A stretch of 64,000 nt of DNA. It comes from Methylobacterium sp. NEAU K. GTDB taxonomy: Bacteria; Pseudomonadota; Alphaproteobacteria; Rhizobiales; Beijerinckiaceae. Both the position numbers and the translations under genes were made by a program. Shown piece by piece: positions 1 to 6,894 of this stretch; positions within the stretch are counted from its first letter, which is position 1; each line of letters opens with the position of its first letter. Location: the NCBI RefSeq assembly GCF_030700285.1, contig NZ_JAUYZJ010000007.1, positions 1 to 64,000 of the forward strand, written 5' to 3'. A model generated the notes under the pieces. It worked only from the letters and a program-made list of their open reading frames with translations. It was not told where the DNA came from and did not search any database.

Positions 1-228
1 GTCGTCGTGCCTCCCAGCCTGACGCGCCAGGCGCCGCCACGTGAACAGTTGCGAGGCGCTCAGTCCGTGTCGGCGTGCCACCGCGCTGATCGAGGTGCCC
101 GGCCCATCACTCTCGACGACGATGGCGGCCTTTTCCTCATCCGACCACGTCCGCCGCCGGCCGGCCCCGGTGAACAGCTCCAGGCGCCGGATCGGCTCCG
201 ACATAGCCATACGCCCTGACATCGACAT
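1..228 (-). CDS. tnpA: IS66 accessory transposition protein TnpA (partial, C-terminus outside window)
   Basis: I translated this leftward frame by hand; it is open from an ATG at 228 to the left edge. It has the small DNA-binding fold of IS66 TnpA/OrfA: a RRRTWSDEEKAAIV segment, then SAVARRHGLSASQLFTWRR, the Hin/helix-turn-helix pattern typical of this family. Several Met codons (228, 222, 210, 204) could start it. The start lies 76 bp inside the element end, as expected for the first gene of an IS66 unit. TnpB and TnpC would lie to the left of the window. Confidence 0.85.
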   Translation of the reverse strand, partial: MSMSGRMAMSEPIRRLELFTGAGRRRTWSDEEKAAIVVESDGPGTSISAVARRHGLSASQLFTWRRLARQAGRHDD

Positions 229-304
229 GTGACGGAGCTCCCATTCCGCTCCGTATGTCGCCTTCACACCGCCTGCCGGAAGGTGCCGCCCAGACAGCGC
301 TTAC
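1..304 (-). mobile_element. IS66-family insertion sequence, right part only (runs off the left edge)
   Basis: The outer end is recognisable: read leftward from base 304 it begins GTAAGCGCTGTCTGGGCGGC, matching the GTAAGCG-type terminal inverted repeat of IS66 elements. The leftward gene inside it encodes an IS66 accessory protein. IS66 elements usually make an 8-bp target duplication, so bases 305-312 (gatatccg) would be one copy; the other copy lies outside the window. The insertion has removed the front of the ADP-ribosylglycohydrolase gene that starts again at 305. Confidence 0.85.
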
Positions 305-568
305 GATATCCGTTCCTCAGGCTACGTCATCCACACGCTCGAAGCAGCACTGTGGGCGGTGAGCGAAACGACCAGCTTCCGGGATGCGGTCCTCCTGGCG
401 GTCAATCTCGCGGACGATGCTGATACTGTAGGCGCAGTGACCGGGCAGATTGCAGGAGCGGCTTATGGCGTATCGGCTATCCCTGAAGAATGGTTCAAGC
501 GGTTAGCCTGGAACGCACGCTTGGCCGAAGTTGCAGAACAGCTATTCGGAGCAAGCATCAAGCCGTGA
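305..568 (+). pseudogene. ADP-ribosylglycohydrolase (DraG-like), C-terminal remnant cut by IS66
   Basis: An open frame of 88 codons begins exactly at the IS66 boundary without a start codon. It reads SSGYVIHTLEAALWAV, then a NLADDADTVGAVTGQIAGA block, which is the conserved metal-binding Asp region near the C-terminus of DraG/ADP-ribosylglycohydrolases (the pair of Asp residues binds Mg/Mn). It continues with YGVSAIPEEW to a TGA at 566. The family is usually about 260-300 residues, so roughly the first two thirds is missing. A GTG at 359 could in principle start a short peptide, but the catalytic core would be absent. The insertion looks recent because the remaining frame is intact. Confidence 0.85.
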
Positions 569-1055
569 CGATTTCGAAATCTATGCCCGAGTGATCGTAA
601 GTTGCCTCCCATTCACCGCCATCTTCGAAGCGGAAGCCGAAGCAGAGGGCCCAATCAAGCCAGTCTGTCTGATCCTGCCATTCATAGAACTCGGCCGTAG
701 ATGCGAACACCCGGTCGAACGTCATTTCAAACTGCGCATAGGCCGAGATGATGGGGATCGGACCATTCTCGAAGCTCACGGACGACAACTCGATAACTTG
801 AGCCTGGATCGCGCCTCTCGAGTTCAGCAAGCCGCTCTCGTAATGCTCAGGCTCCGGTTCGATCCAGGCGTAGAGCAAGGGTTCGATAGCACGCCTGACG
901 AAGGCCCACTGATCCTGAAGCCACGATGTTCGCATTCCCCGATCTTTCCATAGTTCCTCGCACTGGATGAGAGCGGGAGGGAGGACAGACAAGGGATCCC
1001 CAGAAAGGTCCGGTGAACCGTTCTTAAGGCTGACCATGACAGTGTGAGCATGCAT
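558..1055 (-). CDS. Hypothetical protein (acidic, aromatic-rich)
   Basis: A 165-residue leftward frame, convergent with and overlapping the 3' end of the glycohydrolase remnant by 11 bp. The product is rich in Trp, Phe, Glu and Asp toward its end (DQTDWLDWALCFGFRFEDGG) and has no signal peptide or membrane segment. I do not recognise the family; small acidic Trp-rich proteins of this sort include immunity-type proteins, but nothing here proves that. Neither Met1 (1055) nor Met7 (1037) has a convincing ribosome site. Coding status is likely rather than certain. Confidence 0.5.
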   Translation of the reverse strand: MHAHTVMVSLKNGSPDLSGDPLSVLPPALIQCEELWKDRGMRTSWLQDQWAFVRRAIEPLLYAWIEPEPEHYESGLLNSRGAIQAQVIELSSVSFENGPIPIISAYAQFEMTFDRVFASTAEFYEWQDQTDWLDWALCFGFRFEDGGEWEATYDHSGIDFEIVTA

Positions 1056-1147
1056 TCAAAAATGTAGCACAGAATCGTCGTGTCGGCGATTGAAAAAATG
1101 AACCGACGCTGTTCCCCAATGACTTTCACTATCACCGAAGGAAAAGC

Positions 1148-1242
1148 CTAGGGTCTGAACCCAATCAAGCTGACCACATAAAGAGCGTTTGGGGTGGAAA
1201 GCTGCCGCTCGAACGTTCAAGATGATAGGGTTCAGACCCTAG
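1148..1242. repeat. MITE-like element: 15-bp perfect inverted repeats flanking 65 bp
   Basis: CTAGGGTCTGAACCC at 1148-1162 is repeated as its exact reverse complement at 1228-1242. The ends resemble the GGGTCTGAACCC-type ends of alphaproteobacterial IS5-group elements, and CTAG at both outer edges may be part of the target duplication. The 65-bp interior has no coding capacity, so this would be a non-autonomous element. The right end supplies the TAG stop of the neighbouring leftward gene (1239-1466). Confidence 0.6.
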
Positions 1243-1466
1243 TGCTCCGTGCCCGAGAAGCTGCCGAGGCAATGGAAGCCGAGCCAGACTTCAAAGGATT
1301 GGCCCGCTGCCAGGATCTTGGAGGCGGCCAAAGCTTCGGCGTCGTCGACGGCGTAGATTGATCCAATATCGATCCACTCGCCGTGCTCGTTGAGCAGGAC
1401 GATCGTATACCGCAGGGGTATGAACGACGGCGGCGGGGTGGGTAGATCGCCCTTGTCGTCTGACAT
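1239..1466 (-). CDS. Small hypothetical protein ending in a MITE
   Basis: 75 residues from the ATG at 1466 (MSDDKGDLPTPPPSF). The frame stays open to an upstream ATG at 1610, but that extension has poor composition, so the internal start is preferred. The protein has a Pro-rich N-terminus and a compact alpha/beta-like core (RYTIVLLNEHGEW, SIYAVDDAEALAASK). I do not recognise it. Its stop codon is the TAG inside the outer CTAG of the inverted repeat at 1228-1242, so the original C-terminus may have been different before the element arrived. Confidence 0.5.
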   Translation of the reverse strand: MSDDKGDLPTPPPSFIPLRYTIVLLNEHGEWIDIGSIYAVDDAEALAASKILAAGQSFEVWLGFHCLGSFSGTEH

Positions 1467-1729
1467 GCTGCTGGCCTCGGCAGTTGACGCTACCGCCGGC
1501 CCCCCGGGGGAGGAAAGTCGACCGAGACGCCAGCGGTAGCGGCTGTCACCCCGAATGACAGCGTGGCGACGCTGGGCCAAAGATACGAAAGGGTCTTTGC
1601 GTTGGATCAATCAGCCGGGAACGATGAAGGGGACGCGAGCCGCTCCATTTCTTATTGGCAGACCTCCATGCACCAGGGTCGTATACGAGCCTTCTCAGGA
1701 TCAAGCAGACTAGATTTTGACCCTAGAAT

Positions 1730-1760
1730 GGCAGGGCGGCCAATATTCTACCACCCTGCC
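1730..1760 (-). terminator. Possible terminator hairpin after the gene at 1769-2041
   Basis: GGCAGGG (1730-1736) pairs with CCCTGCC (1754-1760), with two extra G-C pairs after a one-base bulge. It begins 9 bp past the stop codon of the leftward gene. The run of T after the stem is weak, so termination is inferred from position and stem strength. Confidence 0.45.
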
Positions 1761-1768
1761 CTTTAAGC

Positions 1769-2041
1769 TTAACGTCCTGAGGGGGCGCCGGAGGTATCTT
1801 TCTTGAAACCTGCCGCGTTCGGAGGACCTTTCATCTTCCCGTCTTGGCTTGCTGTGTTGTCGGGCGTCTGAGAACCGGCAGTGCCTGTGGTCTCAGCCTT
1901 CCCGAAGCCTGCGGCGTTAGGCGACCCCTGCATACGAGGCGTGTTCCCAGATCCGCCAGCAGTTCCAGAGTTTTCGGCTGCCCAACTGCCCGTTCCCATC
2001 GACAACAAGCCGACAGCCGCGATCAAAGCGATCTTCCTCAT
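1769..2041 (-). CDS. Small secreted protein with duplicated (G/S)PPNAAGF-type motif
   Basis: 90 residues from the ATG at 2041, preceded by GGGAG eight bases upstream. Residues 1-22 form a clear Sec signal peptide (basic MRK, then a hydrophobic stretch, cleavage near SWA-AE). The mature part is Gly/Ser/Thr-rich, low complexity, and carries the motif SPNAAGF and again PPNAAGF about 40 residues apart, each followed by Lys. Function unknown; proteins of this composition are common small periplasmic proteins. Start codon and leader are convincing. Confidence 0.75.
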   Translation of the reverse strand: MRKIALIAAVGLLSMGTGSWAAENSGTAGGSGNTPRMQGSPNAAGFGKAETTGTAGSQTPDNTASQDGKMKGPPNAAGFKKDTSGAPSGR

Positions 2042-2214
2042 GACAGACTCCCTAAGGCGTTCCACGATCACTTCTGGTGAGTGACCCTCGGATCAACGCC
2101 CATCGCTTGACGCCTGTTCACTGCTGCCGGACAGAGCGTTTGAATCATCCCCGTCATCTGCGAGGGGCCGGCTTATCGGACATCAGGCAGGCCCTCGCTC
2201 GCCCATGGGGATGG

Positions 2215-2597
2215 CTATCGGACGGTGATTGAGTTCCTGATGGCATCATAATCGGCACGCTTGAGGACACGTCGCGTTAGAGTTCATCAGGCGACGTGTA
2301 GGGGCGCAACTCGATAATCCTCTTACCGATCATACCAGCACCCAAGGCGTCTAGCTGTTCCACGGTAGCTGAGTTCAAGGCGACGCTCCCACCGGCCGTT
2401 GTGGATGCGTCACTGGCGTTTCCGCATCGTTCGTGACCGTTCGTCGTTGCTACCGACGATCCTGCGGTCCAGGGCCGAAACCCTCAGAACAAGCCGAGCA
2501 GTAAGCATCCTAGAACTGTCAAGATTACTGCGCTAGCGATCAGAGTCCCTTTGGTGTCATTGAAAAATGGATTGCGTCCCGGAGTTATCAAACTCAT
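2215..2597 (-). pseudogene. Helix-hairpin-helix (ComEA-like) membrane protein, broken by TGA and a frameshift
   Basis: An ATG at 2597 with an ideal GGGAGG leader starts a 37-residue piece (NPFFNDTKGT, then one membrane helix ending LLLGLF) that stops at TGA 2484-2486. In the same frame, past the stop, the sequence continues through a low-complexity linker to SVALNSATVEQLDALGAGM and IGKRIIELRPYTSPDEL, the helix-hairpin-helix pattern of ComEA-type DNA-binding domains. It then hits TAA, while shifting by one base gives the natural-looking end RRVLKRADYDAIRNSITVR and a TAG at 2215-2217. The simplest reading is one anchored HHH protein of about 125 residues with a nonsense codon and one lost base. 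The 37-residue N-terminal piece may still be expressed. Confidence 0.65.
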
Positions 2598-2816
2598 GGC
2601 AACCTCCCGTTTTGGTGCTGAGAGTGCGCCTAACCCCGATAGGAGTCACTGAAAAAACCAAGGCTCGCTGCTGCAAAAACTACATCGCAACGTGGGTTTA
2701 GGGCGAATGAGGCTCACCGCGATTGAAGCGTGACCATTTCCAAAAAGTCGCCGAGACTGACGGTTTCCATAACTGTTGTGAGGCTGAGGAGACGATGGCA
2801 TACCAGGGAAAGGAAA

Positions 2817-2840
2817 AGGGCACCCCATAAGAGGTGCCCT
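2817..2840 (-). terminator. Rho-independent terminator of the gene at 2851-3243
   Basis: Read leftward: AGGGCACC, an 8-base loop, GGTGCCCT, then TTTTCCTTT. An 8-bp perfect stem starts 10 bp after the stop codon and is followed by a T-rich tract. Confidence 0.8.
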
Positions 2841-2850
2841 CCCCGATGGT

Positions 2851-3243
2851 TTAGGCCGCTTTAAGTTCTTCTCGGCACTTCTCGCAAAGATCATCAGTCA
2901 GATATACTTCCAAGTTATTATAGTCCGCATTGGTCTCGGTTTGATAAATAGCTAGGAGACATTGACAGGACTTGATCGCGCGCATCATAGTCATACGGTG
3001 TTCTGTGAGGACTCTACCATCGCCGCCAATCATGCTGCTAAGTCTATTCAAGAGGTCTTCAAGTTCGAATGACAAGATCTTATAAAAATGGGCCTTGTCA
3101 CCTTCACTAATCAGAGCCTGGTAGTGTGCTTCATCTATACCCCGAAGCAACATCTTACGCAGAACATAGCTATTATCGCTACTTGTCCCACCGTGCGCAG
3201 AAAGAAAATCCTTGAAGATATAATCGTTGTCATCATTAAACAT
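2851..3243 (-). CDS. Hypothetical protein with C-terminal CxxC, AT-rich
   Basis: 130 residues, leftward, with its own terminator. The codon use is AT-rich and matches the helicase gene upstream, not the GC-rich genes around, so the two travel together. The predicted protein is mostly helical and soluble, with LCEKC five residues before the end that could bind a metal or form a disulfide. I do not recognise the family. As a small companion of a replication gene it could be a copy-control or partner protein; that is inference from position only. Confidence 0.65.
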   Translation of the reverse strand: MFNDDNDYIFKDFLSAHGGTSSDNSYVLRKMLLRGIDEAHYQALISEGDKAHFYKILSFELEDLLNRLSSMIGGDGRVLTEHRMTMMRAIKSCQCLLAIYQTETNADYNNLEVYLTDDLCEKCREELKAA

Positions 3244-3270
3244 TTTCTTCGTGCCTTTATTTGGATTTAA

Positions 3271-3325
3271 AAAAATATAGGCGGACCAAAATAGTCCTAT
3301 GTATGATCTGAAATATTTGTCCGCC
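3271..3325 (-). terminator. Terminator downstream of the replication gene
   Basis: Leftward reading gives GGCGGACAAA, a loop, TTTGGTCCGCC, followed by TATATTTTTTT. It lies 34 bp past the stop codon of the helicase-primase gene. The 7-bp GC stem (3280-3286 with 3319-3325) plus A-T extension and the long T run are typical of intrinsic termination, although the loop is large. Confidence 0.75.
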
Positions 3326-3358
3326 CACTTGTTATCTGATGTTAAATGTAAAACATTT

Positions 3359-5752
3359 CTAGCGGCGTTTCATGTATCTGTCCTTGTCTCTGAGTCGGTC
3401 TTGTGGGGAGCGACTTTCATTTGCCGCTTGTGTAAGTGTTATCTCTCGCTCCCATAGGTCTACATTCGCCCTTTTGAGGGTTTGGTCGAGAACGAAGAGG
3501 GCATCGTTACTCCCACCGAGCTTCCCTGTTTCGATATTATAAGAGTTGATGACTTGGCGATATCGGTTCATCGCGGCATCGATAATCTGGTTGTGATCCC
3601 GAAGCTGTGCTGCTACTTCATTTACTGTTATTGCACCTGGTCCTGTGTCGACGTCAAATCTGGTCGGAATGGCGTTTTCGATCCAGGTTTGAACGTTTAA
3701 AGGCTTTCTATTCTTGATATAATGATAATAGAATCCCTTTCCCTCTTTTGGTTGGCAAGGTAGGTAAAAGGCATTGACGATATTAGGCTTGTTGTCGATA
3801 CCGTGAAGCTTGCGCTCGCCCTTCGGTCGGTTACTCTTTGCGTCATAGAATCCAGAGTTCTCGATTCTTTGGACGATCTGATGCCATAGGAACTTATAAA
3901 CTGTTGGCCTCATCACGTCGTCGGTCAGAAATACAACCCTATATCTTGGTAAATCGGGCGTATGGTTGTATGAACTATAGACGATCATTTCTTGATTGGG
4001 GAATATGCGGCTGAGTTTGAGATGAGTCAGTTTTCCATTCTCGATATCAAGATAGACGTGACGTCCATATAATGCGTTCTCTTCAGCCCTCTGTGTGTCG
4101 ATTTCTTGGACCGGAACACATAGAGCAGGCATAATGAGGTTGTTACTGTCTTTGCCTGCAATGGACATTCTGTGCAATCCGTTCAGATATTTGCCGAAAT
4201 CCTCGTTGTTCATAGTTAGTGGAAATGACATACCTTCGAACTTGTTATTGACTATAGACCCTTGATATGTTGTCACGTTTTCCCTTATATATGAATAAGA
4301 GATTTCGTGACAAGACATGTGGTATCCGGCTTCCAAGATGCGTTGACTGCCCAAATCATACTTCTCAACCAGTTGTTCCTGTTCATGTTGTAACTTCTCT
4401 CTACTGGCTCTTTTCCGTTCGTTTGCGTTGGCATGTTTCTGTTTCGGTCCTGGCTTGTTTTTCGTTCTATAGTCTACATTTAACGAATGAACCCGAGACC
4501 CTGGAAAGAGCCGTGACTGCCACTCGGCATTCTGCCGGTCAGGCAGAACCACGATCTTTCTATTACTGTTATTTGGATCGCGGATCGATATGCGGCCGAT
4601 CGTCTGATACGTGTTGTGGTAATCATGTGCTATCTTCTGTTCATTCCAGCTTATTCCAGTAAAATCTTCAAAAAATCGCGCATCATGTGGGTTTGGATTG
4701 AATGCTGTTAATACAACGACATTGTCATGATGCTGAAAATCGTTTCGTCCATGAGATGCGTGTGGAAGTTTGTGAGTTCCCGCCACGCTCCCAAATGGAC
4801 TATCATCTTCGAAATCTTTGTTATCGAGCCAACAGAAACTTTTCCCAGATAAAAGTTCGATCGCAGCATTAGTTATGACATCCCGTATGTTTTGGTCTTG
4901 TTCTTGTGCATAGAGGGACCAGTTTGTCTCCGATCCATAGTAAAAATCGATTAGGTCCCCGTTTGTATGTTCTCGATACCGGAGCTGCGACAAGATTTCC
5001 TCATCGTCTTCAAATCGAACTCCGCATCGTTTAAACCATCGGAATAGCAGTGTTTCATGCGCCCGTGCTCCCAACATCCTAACTGTTTGGAAGCCTGCGA
5101 ACGTTTCAGGCCGTAAGAGAGAGAACATTCGGAGGAAAGGTTCATCAACGTCGCCCCTCCGCAATGCTTCGTATTGTTCTAGATTGACGAATGTGCGGTA
5201 GTTCTTGTTCAATATGCTCCTGGCGAACGGTTGAAGGATGGCATCGATCGCATCACCTCTCCTGTTCTCGGCAATAGTTCTCAGCGTAGATCGATCGCGA
5301 ACATGAATCTCGCCGTATGATGAGCCTTGTGGATCTACCGTGATGGCATCCGTCAGGCGATTATGGTTACACGGGATCTGTTCGCTGTGAGACTTGAAAC
5401 CTTTAGGTATCTCGTCGCAAACCAGATGGTATCGCTCGGGTTTGACAAGGAATGGAAGGTTTTCAAAAGCTGATGCGGTAGTAAGAATGAGATGTGGTCT
5501 GTCTAGAGGCTGTTTTAAATGCTCAGAGAGACGATAAACGACCTTTCCGGGCCAAGTATCGCTGTTTATTATCTCGATATTTATATTCGGGTCTAGCAAG
5601 CGAACTTGAGCGGCTGTTTGGCTTATGACTTCTCTTGTAGGCTGGATGACGATGAATGTTGCTCCATCATCAATCTCTCTTATTACTGTTTTGGCAATAG
5701 TTCTCGTTTTGCCGGACCCTATTGGAGCCTCGCTAGTCAATATATTCTGCAT
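3359..5752 (-). CDS. Replication protein: superfamily-2-type helicase fused to a primase-polymerase-like domain
   Basis: 797 residues. The N-terminal third is a helicase: Walker A APIGSGKT at residues 9-16, a DEIP Walker B near residue 120, and a motif VI-like QTIGRISIRD. The C-terminal part has LDIENGKL followed by VYSSYNHTPDLPRYRVVF, the D-x-D/E plus SxH pattern with PRxRV seen in archaeo-eukaryotic primase (PrimPol) domains of plasmids and phages. It is AT-rich with a long AT-rich non-coding leader, unlike everything to its right. This makes it the probable initiator/primase-helicase of a plasmid or integrated mobile element. No Rep-type partition genes or integrase are seen. Known: such helicase-PrimPol fusions drive element replication. 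Inferred: that this one is active. Confidence 0.7.
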   Translation of the reverse strand: MQNILTSEAPIGSGKTRTIAKTVIREIDDGATFIVIQPTREVISQTAAQVRLLDPNINIEIINSDTWPGKVVYRLSEHLKQPLDRPHLILTTASAFENLPFLVKPERYHLVCDEIPKGFKSHSEQIPCNHNRLTDAITVDPQGSSYGEIHVRDRSTLRTIAENRRGDAIDAILQPFARSILNKNYRTFVNLEQYEALRRGDVDEPFLRMFSLLRPETFAGFQTVRMLGARAHETLLFRWFKRCGVRFEDDEEILSQLRYREHTNGDLIDFYYGSETNWSLYAQEQDQNIRDVITNAAIELLSGKSFCWLDNKDFEDDSPFGSVAGTHKLPHASHGRNDFQHHDNVVVLTAFNPNPHDARFFEDFTGISWNEQKIAHDYHNTYQTIGRISIRDPNNSNRKIVVLPDRQNAEWQSRLFPGSRVHSLNVDYRTKNKPGPKQKHANANERKRASREKLQHEQEQLVEKYDLGSQRILEAGYHMSCHEISYSYIRENVTTYQGSIVNNKFEGMSFPLTMNNEDFGKYLNGLHRMSIAGKDSNNLIMPALCVPVQEIDTQRAEENALYGRHVYLDIENGKLTHLKLSRIFPNQEMIVYSSYNHTPDLPRYRVVFLTDDVMRPTVYKFLWHQIVQRIENSGFYDAKSNRPKGERKLHGIDNKPNIVNAFYLPCQPKEGKGFYYHYIKNRKPLNVQTWIENAIPTRFDVDTGPGAITVNEVAAQLRDHNQIIDAAMNRYRQVINSYNIETGKLGGSNDALFVLDQTLKRANVDLWEREITLTQAANESRSPQDRLRDKDRYMKRR

Positions 5753-6420
5753 GTGAAAGTTAGTTACCTATAAAAACGCGTGAAAATACCGCCCGTTTGA
5801 AGGCGGTCATATCTAACGGGAATGTGGGTTGATCGGAACTGGCGCAACAGAAATCACTGTCACACCACAGATTACATAGTCTCTTAGATCAGAAACTATG
5901 ATACGATTTATACACGACTTTTCACCGAGTTGCAATAGTCAGATTATAAAGCAATAAATGACAAACACACAATATTTCTTTCGTCACACTGTGATTATAC
6001 AGTGGAAACCGTTTTTGTCAATACGCTGTTGTTAACATATTACCGTTGTTGCATATTTGTAATCCGTTTTTGTTTTCATTTTCAGTGTCAGACGGAAACT
6101 AGACCTGTTCTGACCTCGCCTCTCAACAACTGTTATACGCTCTTAGCCTTGATCCAACCGTAGATTGCGGCGAGACAACCCAAATGCGCCATCTCACCGC
6201 ATATCACAGTTATTTAAATGGAGCAGACAGTCGCGCAAGTTTTCCTGCAGCTTCCGTGCCGGTGTGAGATACGTTGGTTGTATTGTATCAAATGTTACAT
6301 TTCGATCATTCTTCATTGCGTGCGTGATATCGGTTATTATTACTTGAAATCATTGGTTTCGATACTAAAGTCCATTGATGGATTACTTTAAAAGAAATGG
6401 CATTTGCGTCGCATTTTTTT
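5753..6420. other. AT-rich non-coding region with repeats; candidate origin and rep leader
   Basis: No convincing gene. Features seen: hairpin ACCGCC/GGCGGT at 5788-5807, 36 bp before the rep start and followed (leftward) by T runs, so it could be a leader attenuator; palindrome TCACACTGTGA at 5984-5994 overlapping CACTGT-N6-ACAGTG at 5987-6004; direct repeats CCGTTTTTGT at 6009-6018 and 6064-6073; and GTTGTT(AA/G)CATATT at 6028-6041 and 6045-6057. AT-rich repeats beside a replication gene fit an iteron-type origin, but repeat number is low, so this is only a candidate. Confidence 0.4.
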
Positions 6421-6894
6421 CAGCAAACGATACCCCTAGGTCCCGTTGACGATTGCACAGGACTCTTACACAATACGGTGCCATTGTTGTCCTTTGATAT
6501 CTCGTATAAGTGGAAATGCCAGAGTTCAATCCTCTCTCGCAGCACCATCTTTATCCTAAAAGAGCAAAGACTTAGCGCTGGGCTAGCGAAAGCCGGCGGT
6601 AACGTATTGCGGCCGTGGAACCACTGCGGGAACACGCGACGGGAATGCCGCGCTACGCCGCGCCAGCTGCCAAGAAGCGCTGACGCCCCTCGGCAGCCGC
6701 CGCTTCGATCTCCTCTTCCGGCGTAGCCCCTGCGGGACGGCCCGGCCGATCCACGCGGCGTCGGTTCCGCCACGCGTCCGGTATGCCTCGCCGGCTTGGA
6801 GCATCCGGGGGATGTCCCTGTGACGCGTGCCTCGTGACCGTTCCTTTCGCAGGATCGAGGGCTCTGCCGAGCCGCTAACGATCCGGAGGCCTGG
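6421..6894. other. Intergenic transition zone with tRNA-3'-end-like sequence
   Basis: Composition changes from AT-rich to GC-rich near 6590. At 6519-6547 the sequence (ccagagttcaatcctctct, then cgcagcacca) resembles the T-arm, acceptor strand and CCA end of a Leu-type tRNA, but no matching 5' half or anticodon arm is visible upstream, so it is not a complete tRNA. From 6590 to 6894 there are open frames without good starts; none is called. Confidence 0.35.

Noticed and set aside
2646..2894. Leftward 82-codon frame
   Set aside because: It overlaps the end of the 2851-3243 gene and its terminator, and has no ribosome site.
6480..6547. A complete tRNA gene
   Set aside because: Only a T-arm/acceptor-like 3' part is visible; no matching 5' acceptor strand or anticodon arm could be folded.
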